Below, piece by piece: positions 54,585 to 62,733 of a stretch of 64,000 bases of DNA. The notes beneath the pieces are model-generated. The model was not told the DNA's origin and made no database searches. It saw only the letters and a list, made by a program, of their open reading frames with translations. The DNA is from Candidatus Cloacimonadota bacterium (GTDB lineage: Bacteria > Cloacimonadota > Cloacimonadia > JGIOTU-2). The stretch lies in NCBI GenBank assembly GCA_016932035.1, contig JAFGDR010000031.1, positions 1 through 64,000 of the forward strand, given 5' to 3'. Numbering within the stretch: the first letter of the stretch is position 1; every line of letters starts with the position of its first letter. Position numbers and translations under genes: made by a program.

Positions 54585-55921
54585 CAAACCATCTGGATAC
54601 CATTGCAGCAGTCTCAACCCCACCGGGGACTGGCGGGATTGCGGTAATAAGATTAAGCGGGACGAATAGCCTGGAAATAATCAATAAAGTATTCCGATCG
54701 AAAATAGCAGCAGAAGAGATGGAATCTCATCACATATATTTTGGACGGATTTTTGATAGCAACGAGTTAATTGATGAAGTTCTCGTATCATATTTCAAAA
54801 ACCCGAATAGTTTTACTGGCGAAGATGTCATCGAGATAAGTTGCCATGGTGGAGCGTTTGTTACACAGCGAGTATTAGAGACTATTCTGAAAAGGGGAGC
54901 AAGATCTGCAGAGAAGGGAGAATTTACAAAACGAGCTTTCCTCAATGGTAAAATTGACCTGACAGAAGCAGAAGCAATTATTGACCTGATACATTCCTCT
55001 ACAAAGCATTCATTAGAGTCTGCAATTTATCAACTTGAAGGGAAACTTCATGACTCAATTTCAATAATATTAGATGAGATAACTGCTATCAGAACAGAGA
55101 TAGAGCTCGATATTGATTTCTCAGATCAGGGATTGGGATCTAAAAAATTTAATGATTATGGAAGTGCACTTAATAGAATACAAAAATCACTTAAAAAACT
55201 CATAAAAACAGCACATGAAGGAAGAATACTGCACGAAGGCTATCGAGTAGTAATTGCAGGTCCACCAAATGCAGGCAAATCAAGTGTCTTTAATAAACTC
55301 ATCGAAAATGAACGATCTATTGTTACCGATATACCCGGAACGACCAGAGATTATATTGAAGAGGATATCGCTTTGGAGGGTTATCTGGTTAAACTATTTG
55401 ATACGGCGGGACTGAGAGATGATCCAGAACATATAGAGCGATACGGAATAGAAAAATCATTAAAAATAATTGGAGATGCACATCTTGTCATATGGATCAA
55501 GGATTGCACTGTTTCACGTGAAACATCACTGCCTAATCTTGATGGGATAAATATTATCCAGGTATTGAATAAGGTAGATTTATTAGGTGTTCAACCAAAA
55601 AAAGAGAAGGATTTGTTATATGTATCAGCAATAGATGGAACCGGAATCGAGGAACTCAAAAAAAGAATGATTAACAATATTGATATCAGCAATTATGATA
55701 TATCAGGTGGATTTATTACAAATGCAAGACAGCTTGCAGCTGCAGAAAAGAGCCTGAAAGCGCTATGTCAGGCAATAGATTCTGCTGATTCTCAGAGAGG
55801 ATTGGAGTTCATTGCATTTGATCTAAAAGAATCCAGTGAATATTTGGAGGAGATTATAGGAAAGATAAGTAGTGAGGAAATTATCAATTCTATATTTGAT
55901 CGTTTTTGCGTTGGGAAATAG
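54581..55921 (+). CDS. mnmE: tRNA modification GTPase MnmE
   Basis: A 446-residue MnmE (TrmE) that works with MnmG to install carboxymethylaminomethyl groups on U34. N-terminal folate-like domain with AVSTPPGTGGIAVIRLSG, the FTGEDVIEISCHGG region, G-domain P-loop GPPNAGKSSVFN, DIPGTTRDYIEE, and the C-terminal CVGK that ends the protein (FDRFCVGK). Overlaps dxs by ATGA. It converges with the hybrid kinase gene 3 nt away. Confidence 0.94.
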   Translation: MTNHLDTIAAVSTPPGTGGIAVIRLSGTNSLEIINKVFRSKIAAEEMESHHIYFGRIFDSNELIDEVLVSYFKNPNSFTGEDVIEISCHGGAFVTQRVLETILKRGARSAEKGEFTKRAFLNGKIDLTEAEAIIDLIHSSTKHSLESAIYQLEGKLHDSISIILDEITAIRTEIELDIDFSDQGLGSKKFNDYGSALNRIQKSLKKLIKTAHEGRILHEGYRVVIAGPPNAGKSSVFNKLIENERSIVTDIPGTTRDYIEEDIALEGYLVKLFDTAGLRDDPEHIERYGIEKSLKIIGDAHLVIWIKDCTVSRETSLPNLDGINIIQVLNKVDLLGVQPKKEKDLLYVSAIDGTGIEELKKRMINNIDISNYDISGGFITNARQLAAAEKSLKALCQAIDSADSQRGLEFIAFDLKESSEYLEEIIGKISSEEIINSIFDRFCVGK

Positions 55922-55924
55922 GTT

Positions 55925-57499
55925 TTAAGACCTTAGAACTTCAATTACTTTTTCAACTAATGAGTCTGGGGTGAATGGTTTTTGTATGAAATTTGTTCCG
56001 GGCTCAAGAACACCTCGATTACGGATTTCTTCCCCCGTATAGCCGGACATGAATAGAATTTTCAAATCAGGCTTTTTTTCATGCATCTTTGCTGCTAATT
56101 CCCTTCCATTCATCTCTGGCATAATTACGTCTGTAAGCATCAGGTCAATAGAACCATCGAAATTCTTGGCTACTTCAAGCGCATTGATGCCATTGTCGGC
56201 AGTAATAATTTTAAAACCTTCATCCTCAAGAATTTCTGTAACGAGATCTTGCACCATTTCTTGATCTTCTACCAGTAAAATAGTATGCTGTTTTTGTTCA
56301 ATAGAATATTCTGGCTCGATTTTTGTCGTTGTTTCAGAAACGGGAGCTTCGATTTCTTCTTGCTCAACCAGCGGAAGATAAATCCTAAATGTTGTACCTT
56401 CTCCAAGCGAGCTGTCGACTTCAACACCACCATCACTTTGTTTAACAATACCATATACTGTTGCAAGTCCAAGACCTGTTCCTTTGCCGACTTTTTTTGT
56501 TGTAAAGAAAGGTTCGAATATTCGAACGATCGTCTCCTTGCTCATCCCGGTGCCGGTATCGGAGACCTCTATAACGACATATTCTCCGGGATTAAGAGCT
56601 TCGGTTTGAGTTGATTCAAGTTTTGTTGTTAAAGTTTTTGAAAAAGCCTTTATCGTGAGTTTTCCACCATTCTGCATTGCATCTCTTGCGTTTACAGCAA
56701 GATTCATAAGAATTTGATCTATTTGATTGCTGTCAGCTTTTATATAGAGATTTTCTTGAAGATCGGTTTGAAATATGATATCCTCACCAATCAAACGTTG
56801 AAGCATGTCGTGAACATCATTGATAACAGTTGATACATTCAACACTTTGGGCTCAATGATTTGCTGTCTGCTGAATGTAAGAAGCTGGCTTGTAAGTGAA
56901 GCAGCTCTTCCACCAGCTTTTCGTATTTCCTTAAGGTCATTATATATTGGATCGGATTCATTCAGCTTACGCATAAGCAGGTCACAGCGACCATTGATAG
57001 CAGTGAGAAGATTGTTAAAGTCATGAGCAACTCCACCAGCAAGCACACCGATTGTTTCCATCTTTTGTTTTTGGCGAAGCTTTTCCTCACTTTCTTTTAA
57101 TTCTTGTTGAAGTTGTTTTGACTCAGTTATATCCTCACATAACGTAACAACCGCTATAGGGAAATCTTCAGCATTACGAACTACATCTGAGATAAGACGA
57201 ACTGGAAAAGGTTCACCATCTTTCTTAATGTTCGTGCTTTCTCTGGTCATTCCTCGCCATTCTATGACCTGGTCGATCTTCCAGGGCTGCAATTTCTTTC
57301 TTGTAGCATAGATACGAACATCTTTTCCAATCAATTCATCAGGATCCCAGCCATGCATATGTGCATCTGCAGGATTTGTATAGATGATCTCGCCTTTTAT
57401 ATTTGTGATTGTAACCCCGAGCTTCATTGTTTCAATTGCTTTTTTCAGTTGAAGATATTCTTCTTCTTTTGTAATGTCTGTTTTATCAATTTGAATCAT
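55925..57499 (-). CDS. hybrid sensor histidine kinase (PAS-HisKA-HATPase-REC)
   Basis: A 524-residue cytoplasmic hybrid kinase. PAS domain about 20-130 (GVTITNIKGEIIYTN), HisKA with phosphorylatable His159 in GGVAHDFNNLL, HATPase with QILMNLAVNARDAM, DTGTGM and GKGTGLGLATVYGIV, and a C-terminal REC domain (about 407-522) with acceptor Asp457 in LMLTDVIMPEMNG and Lys in FIQKPF. No membrane helix, so it senses an internal signal. The HDFNN type of His box is typical of HPK4. No partner phosphotransfer protein or separate regulator lies nearby. Confidence 0.92.
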   Translation of the reverse strand: MIQIDKTDITKEEEYLQLKKAIETMKLGVTITNIKGEIIYTNPADAHMHGWDPDELIGKDVRIYATRKKLQPWKIDQVIEWRGMTRESTNIKKDGEPFPVRLISDVVRNAEDFPIAVVTLCEDITESKQLQQELKESEEKLRQKQKMETIGVLAGGVAHDFNNLLTAINGRCDLLMRKLNESDPIYNDLKEIRKAGGRAASLTSQLLTFSRQQIIEPKVLNVSTVINDVHDMLQRLIGEDIIFQTDLQENLYIKADSNQIDQILMNLAVNARDAMQNGGKLTIKAFSKTLTTKLESTQTEALNPGEYVVIEVSDTGTGMSKETIVRIFEPFFTTKKVGKGTGLGLATVYGIVKQSDGGVEVDSSLGEGTTFRIYLPLVEQEEIEAPVSETTTKIEPEYSIEQKQHTILLVEDQEMVQDLVTEILEDEGFKIITADNGINALEVAKNFDGSIDLMLTDVIMPEMNGRELAAKMHEKKPDLKILFMSGYTGEEIRNRGVLEPGTNFIQKPFTPDSLVEKVIEVLRS

Positions 57500-57531
57500 T
57501 AGGACATTCTCTCTAAAAAAAAGGTTGAAAT

Positions 57532-58254
57532 CTATTCTTTGATAAGAACAATTTTACCGTATGATGTATAATTTTTATTTAAATAAATGTAAAGGTAAAC
57601 TCCCGAAGGTATTTGAAAACCATTTACATCTAAGCAAGACCATGTAATAGCGCCTTTTTTATCAATATCATCTGGATAAAAAAATCTAATAAAGCGTCCC
57701 TTGATATCTAAAATAGTAAGAACAAAATCATTTATATGCTCAACTGGGACTGAGAAATGAACATTTTCTGTGAACGGATTTGGATATGTGCAAATATCGA
57801 AATCATTAAAACCATTGTGAGAAACACTGATTGGATAAGTGTGAAGTTGATAGGGATTTGTAGGTTCTCCTATTGTTATATTATCCTGGAATAAAAGACT
57901 TTCAGTACAGTCATATACCGAATCAGTGGGATCATTATAAATCTTAAAATAAATACAATCACAATTATCATTGCCAACAATGGTAAAATACCAGTATCCA
58001 TCCCAGTAGGGAGGTGAAGCTACCTGCCATGCCGCAATAGAGCGACAGTCAGATTCACCACCAGGACCAAATGCTCCAGCCATATTGTTGCTTACACCAC
58101 CTTCAAATATGTCACCATTAAATGTGATTTGAGCAATCAGGATCATTGAATACTGAGTTCCGGAGATGACATGCCAGTTTGGTGGATTCGATAGCAAGAT
58201 TGTATTAAATAAGAGCAATATTATAAAAACAAAAATAATAATTCTTTTTAACAT
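57532..58254 (-). CDS. secreted protein with GPGGESDCRSIA domain and sorting tail
   Basis: A 240-residue secreted protein. Signal peptide to about residue 22 (LLSNPP). Residues 26-137 are a domain shared with the two neighbouring proteins: NWHVISGTQYSM, GAFGPGGESDCRSIAAW, YWYFTIVGN, IYFKIYNDPTDSVYDC and LLFQDNITIG. Residues 152-240 are a sorting tail (CTYPNPFTEN, LTILDIKGRF, IPSGVYLYIYLN). Cys pairs (DCR and YDC) are positioned to form a disulfide. Domain not recognised; carbohydrate binding or a structural role is possible. Confidence 0.68.
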   Translation of the reverse strand: MLKRIIIFVFIILLLFNTILLSNPPNWHVISGTQYSMILIAQITFNGDIFEGGVSNNMAGAFGPGGESDCRSIAAWQVASPPYWDGYWYFTIVGNDNCDCIYFKIYNDPTDSVYDCTESLLFQDNITIGEPTNPYQLHTYPISVSHNGFNDFDICTYPNPFTENVHFSVPVEHINDFVLTILDIKGRFIRFFYPDDIDKKGAITWSCLDVNGFQIPSGVYLYIYLNKNYTSYGKIVLIKE

Positions 58255-58298
58255 TAATCTCCTTTGATGCCAAGTAATGTGAATTAGGACAATTATTT

Positions 58299-58955
58299 CT
58301 ATTCACATCGTAATGGATCATTAGATGAAGTAATAACGTAAAATTTTTTACTTAGTAATTTTGAAAAATCTGACCAAGAATTACTATCAACTTGAGCTAT
58401 ATGTGTTCCAGGAGTAGTTACTATATTTAGGGAGTTACCTGAATAGATATAATAAGATGAAACTCCATTGATTGGTGTCCATGAGATTGTTGGAATACCT
58501 GTTATTTCGTTTACGGTTATTAAAATGGAACTAGGTGTAGAAAGATTAGTTAAAAATATAATAGGATCTGCAGCTGTACCAATAGTAATACCATCCTGGA
58601 AAATAATATTTTCGAGACAGTTAAAGACACTGTCAGTATTAGAATCATATATTTTAAATGTTATAGTCTCATAATTTATGTTTCCAATAATATTAAAATA
58701 CCAGTATCCATAGGCAGGGAAAGATTCTAACCATAAGGCAATCGAACGACAGTCAGATTCACCACCAGGTCCAAATGCTGCAGCTATATTGCAGGTATCT
58801 GAGCCAGTAAAAGGATTATGATCTAAAAAGATATCAGCAAAAACAACCATTGAATATTCGTTGCCAGAAATAGGTGCCCACTCAGGCGGCTCAGATATGA
58901 GAATAGATTTGTATGACAATAGAAAAGCGAGAAGAAGTAAGATAATTCTTTTCAT
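58299..58955 (-). CDS. secreted protein with GPGGESDCRSIA domain, no sorting tail
   Basis: A 218-residue protein with signal peptide MKRIILLLLAFLLSYK. Residues 25-133 repeat the domain of the neighbour (EWAPISGNEYSM, AAFGPGGESDCRSIALW, YWYFNIIGN, ITFKIYDSNTDSVFNC, IIFQDGITIG). The C-terminal 80 residues look like a fibronectin type III fold (ISWTPINGVSSYYIYSG) and end RCE without any PNP tail. ATG 58955 is chosen; a longer frame to 59000 has no better support. No ribosome binding site is clear. Lies 6 nt beyond the large protein's stop. Confidence 0.65.
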   Translation of the reverse strand: MKRIILLLLAFLLSYKSILISEPPEWAPISGNEYSMVVFADIFLDHNPFTGSDTCNIAAAFGPGGESDCRSIALWLESFPAYGYWYFNIIGNINYETITFKIYDSNTDSVFNCLENIIFQDGITIGTAADPIIFLTNLSTPSSILITVNEITGIPTISWTPINGVSSYYIYSGNSLNIVTTPGTHIAQVDSNSWSDFSKLLSKKFYVITSSNDPLRCE

Positions 58956-59006
58956 TATTACAAGAAAAAAGAGGAAGAAAGCATGAACTTTCTTCCTCAC
59001 AATATG

Positions 59007-62000
59007 TTATTTGATCATTAACATTTTTCTTACGACGGAGGAGGAATTCGATGTTAATTTGTAGAAGTAAATACCGTTAGAACATCGATGTCCATTATCA
59101 TCACAACCATCCCAACTTGTAACATATTCTCCGGCATCCTTCGAGCCTGAAATCAATGTTTTTACCTTTTGACCGAGTATATTATAAATCGAAAGTTCGA
59201 CAGACGTTGTTTGTGGAATGTAGTATTGGATACGAGTTGATTGATAGAAGGGATTTGGATGATTTCTATATAACATTAATGAGCTGTTTTCATGTTCGAT
59301 TTTATCCAGGGTTATTTTGATAGGATTAGAGAATTTTCCAAGAATAATGTCATTCTGGAAATCTATGGTTTGATTGCTTATCAGGAACTCATCTGATTGA
59401 CCATTAAAAGCCTGTAAGTGCAAAGATTCTGATTTTTTTCCAACAACAGTAAAGTACCAAACATTTTCAAGATATGTCCCTATGGAGTGACATGCACCAT
59501 TCTCATCAAAGATACCAACTGATAGAGAAGATGGATCATAATCATTTTCTAAGTCTATTAGAGCTATCATGTTTTTGTCACAACCAGAAAGAACCTGCCA
59601 GTTCAAGGCATTATTAGATGAAGGTGATGATAAAACTTCTTTTGTTTGCTCAGCAATAGGATAGGTGAGTGTGTCAGCATTATCCATATTGATCTTATAA
59701 GTTGCGCCGGGAACCATTGTTACCAGGTCACCTGCCCAGGAACCGTTAACGTTTATTGCTGATTTAGACTGAGTTTTAACCGCCAACGCACTTGTTCCAA
59801 GACTTGTAAGGGCATCATCTAGAGTTAACTCAACGTTAGGATAGTATCCAACCCAATTCCAGTTGTATGCTAGAGCAGAATCATATTCTAAAGGAAGATA
59901 ATTTGTTTCTGGATTAATGAGATGACCGGTAACGGTGAAGGGATCAACAGGATTGAGCATATTAAGAAGATAACCATCGCCATCTGTGATGTTTAAGAGT
60001 GTGCCAACCCATATCCCTGGCGGATCCGTATATGTTGCAGATTGTGTTTGGTTCTTAATCTGGAATCCATTGCCACCTAGAGGAGAAAGTACAGCATCAA
60101 GAGATGTGTCATCAGGATGGACATTGAATGAAATCCAATTCCACTCTGCTGTAAGAGAGAAATTCTGATCTACATCTTTTTGGGCTACAACATTGAGTTG
60201 AGAATGTGTGCAATCCATGAAAATTAAAGTTTCATAACAATCATAGATAACATCCGTTTCGGTATCATATACTTTAAAACTTATAGTGTCTGTACCGGAA
60301 TTATTATTACTTACCATTGTCAAGTACCAGTAACCCTCAAGATCGTAAAAACCTTCCCAGAGAGGATGGTTGCCTTCTTGCCATGTGGCAATTCCACGAC
60401 AGTCAGGAGTACCGCCAGAACCAAAAGCACCAAACTGATTACTGGCATCATTAATCAAATAGTCACCGTCTAATGAAGTAGTTACATAAGCAACCATTGT
60501 ATATTGTGTCCCGGGTATTACCTCCCAATTTAAAAGCGTAATGTCCACAGTTGTTGTATCATTTGCAATAACTTCTACATCACTGATCGAAACAGTTGTA
60601 TAATCATCAAGTGAAGCCGTAACATCATATGTTCCGTTTTCGAGAAGTATTTCGTAGTAACCTGTTGCATCAGGATTTACAGTAAGCGTATCAGAAGAAA
60701 CCTCTACATTTGTAACAAGCCCAGCACCATCCTTAAGCGTTATGGTGCCTGTAATCCAGCCATCATATTTAATAAGAAGAAGAAAGAAATCATTACCTGT
60801 GTTTTGATGCCCGGAAACAACGACAACATCTGTAATTGTGGAATCTTGATAACCTGCTTTTGTGGCAAGTACATCATATGTGCCTTGTGGTAATTCAATA
60901 AAATATTCATAATATAAAATTGAGCCAGAGTAAGGATCATAAACTGGATAAGGATGCGTGCTTTGATCTCCAGCTGAAACAAGAACCTCAGTTACATCTC
61001 CGAGACCTTCAAGATCAACACGCCCAAGGATTTCACCGGGAAGTATTTCATTTAATGTGATATCGATACCTGTCGTAACCTGACCGAGTAATACATTAAC
61101 TCCAGTTACGGGATTTGTAGAATAACCGTCTAATATAGCAGTAACTGTATAAGTTCCAGGAGCAAGATTGATAAGATATTCTCCAGAAGCATCAGGATAT
61201 ACAGTCTCGCCACCTGCAGTAACTGCTACATTCTGTAGATTTCCTGTTCCGCCCTGCAGTGTGATAGTTCCACCAATACCGGATTGAAGGAACGGGAGTG
61301 CTCCCATATCTGCTCTTGTTTCATCAGGATCAGGTGGGGAAGCAGGATCACCTGTATTAATACATGGAGATTTTGTTGAATCATGAACAGGAAAGTTAGC
61401 CCAGGTTATTTGAAAATCGTTGTTCATAGCATCCTGGAAAAGAGGATTTACGGCAATACAACCGGTTCCAAAATATGATTGACCAGTTCCATTCATAATG
61501 TCCGAATACGTAGCATCAATACTGCTTCCAGCTTCTACATATATGCCATTATTTGCATTGTTCCATAAAATACAATTAACAAGAGTAGCATCAGAATTAT
61601 ACAGCACAGCAAGAGCCGATCCGTTTTGATAAGCGAGATTATTGCTTATTGTTGTATTTTGTATTTCAGGGAGGGAGTTATTATAGCAGGATATGCCAGC
61701 CCCATTCCACTGGGTTGTGTTTCCGTATATTTGTGACCATTTTATTGAAGGACTTGAATTAAAGCAGTTTATACCAGCACCGTCATAGGTAGAAGTATTA
61801 TCAAAAATCAACACTTCTGTAAGAACTGGATCAGAATTATAAAGATATAACCCACCTCCCGCACCGCTTGCTATGTTATCAGAAATGATAACATCGTCTA
61901 TCACAATATCCGATTCGTACAGGTAGAGTGCCCCGCCGTTACTTATGGCTGTATTTTGAGTGATCGTTGAATGTTGGATGAGTATATCTGATGAATTATA

Positions 62001-62417
62001 ACAGTATAGTGCACCACCACGATAATCAGGAGAAATACCTGTTGCTTTTCCGTTTTCTATATCACAATACACGATCTTTGAGCTGTCCTGCCCGTTTGTG
62101 TTTGTGTCTATGAATCTCAAGCCATGCCATCCTGTAGCAGGTGTTTGTGCAGAAAAAGTGATCGTATTTCCAAGAATACCTTCTGCTAATAATCGTCCAT
62201 AGATGATAAACTTATAATGTCCTGAAAATTCTACTGAAACACCAGGATCGATCGTAAGCTCATTGCCTAAAGGTATTTGAATTTCACCATCAACAATATA
62301 GGGACTACCTGCAAGACTCCAAGTTCCACTTACATTACCAGCAGGAATATGAGTTTGAGCTACAACAGAAATAGAAAAAAGAAGTAAGAAACAAAGCAAA
62401 AGACCAATTTTTTTCAT
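59007..62417 (-). CDS. large secreted protein: beta-helix, carboxypeptidase-regulatory-like repeats, novel domains, sorting tail
   Basis: A 1136-residue protein; GGAGG sits 5 nt before ATG 62417. Signal peptide ends near VVAQ. Residues about 45-310 are a right-handed beta helix with repeats near GGALYCYNSSD and GGGLYLYNSDP, about 30 residues each. Residues 385-630 hold three CarboxypepD_reg/PEGA-like repeats (GGTITLQGGTG, GTYTVTAILDGYS). Copy 1 of the shared domain is 630-740; two WNW-type repeats at 758-920; a diverged second copy at 939-1035; then a tail 1049-1136 (HPNPFYQSTRIQYYIP, NGIYFYKLTS). Presumed cell-surface or secreted. Confidence 0.75.
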   Translation of the reverse strand: MKKIGLLLCFLLLFSISVVAQTHIPAGNVSGTWSLAGSPYIVDGEIQIPLGNELTIDPGVSVEFSGHYKFIIYGRLLAEGILGNTITFSAQTPATGWHGLRFIDTNTNGQDSSKIVYCDIENGKATGISPDYRGGALYCYNSSDILIQHSTITQNTAISNGGALYLYESDIVIDDVIISDNIASGAGGGLYLYNSDPVLTEVLIFDNTSTYDGAGINCFNSSPSIKWSQIYGNTTQWNGAGISCYNNSLPEIQNTTISNNLAYQNGSALAVLYNSDATLVNCILWNNANNGIYVEAGSSIDATYSDIMNGTGQSYFGTGCIAVNPLFQDAMNNDFQITWANFPVHDSTKSPCINTGDPASPPDPDETRADMGALPFLQSGIGGTITLQGGTGNLQNVAVTAGGETVYPDASGEYLINLAPGTYTVTAILDGYSTNPVTGVNVLLGQVTTGIDITLNEILPGEILGRVDLEGLGDVTEVLVSAGDQSTHPYPVYDPYSGSILYYEYFIELPQGTYDVLATKAGYQDSTITDVVVVSGHQNTGNDFFLLLIKYDGWITGTITLKDGAGLVTNVEVSSDTLTVNPDATGYYEILLENGTYDVTASLDDYTTVSISDVEVIANDTTTVDITLLNWEVIPGTQYTMVAYVTTSLDGDYLINDASNQFGAFGSGGTPDCRGIATWQEGNHPLWEGFYDLEGYWYLTMVSNNNSGTDTISFKVYDTETDVIYDCYETLIFMDCTHSQLNVVAQKDVDQNFSLTAEWNWISFNVHPDDTSLDAVLSPLGGNGFQIKNQTQSATYTDPPGIWVGTLLNITDGDGYLLNMLNPVDPFTVTGHLINPETNYLPLEYDSALAYNWNWVGYYPNVELTLDDALTSLGTSALAVKTQSKSAINVNGSWAGDLVTMVPGATYKINMDNADTLTYPIAEQTKEVLSSPSSNNALNWQVLSGCDKNMIALIDLENDYDPSSLSVGIFDENGACHSIGTYLENVWYFTVVGKKSESLHLQAFNGQSDEFLISNQTIDFQNDIILGKFSNPIKITLDKIEHENSSLMLYRNHPNPFYQSTRIQYYIPQTTSVELSIYNILGQKVKTLISGSKDAGEYVTSWDGCDDNGHRCSNGIYFYKLTSNSSSVVRKMLMIK

Positions 62418-62733
62418 TGTATCCTCCATAATAGTTTTTTTCTTTTCATTGATAACCTTCTTTTTTAGGTTTTAATAAAAATTTTTATAAATTTATATAG
62501 CAATTTTTGTGCTGATAATTAGAATATAAATGAATTATCTGAATAAAAATATTTGCAGAATTGCGTAACGTAACTGTGAGATGTGACTTAAAAGATTGAA
62601 TGCAATATTAATTCAATGCATTAGACAAAAATATTCATTTGAGAAATTTTGACAAAATGCTGAATTTATTCCGCAGTTTGTGTAGTTTATTCTACACTTT
62701 GAAGAAATTTTATCCACCTCTCATTTTAGCTCC
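62418..62733. other. AT-rich intergenic region, no gene seen
   Basis: 316 bases, heavily AT. It contains ATTGAAT/ATTCAAT as an inverted repeat (62595-62617) and GTGTAG/CTACAC (62680-62697) as a hairpin. A TTGACA is on the plus strand at 62649-62654 but no plus-strand gene follows. It presumably holds the minus-strand promoter of the large protein gene, which I cannot place, and the end of the LVIVD-repeat gene. Confidence 0.5.

Noticed and set aside
62595-62697. Short inverted repeats in the AT-rich intergenic region
   Set aside because: Stems of 6-7 bp in very AT-rich DNA are expected by chance, and no gene or array is associated.
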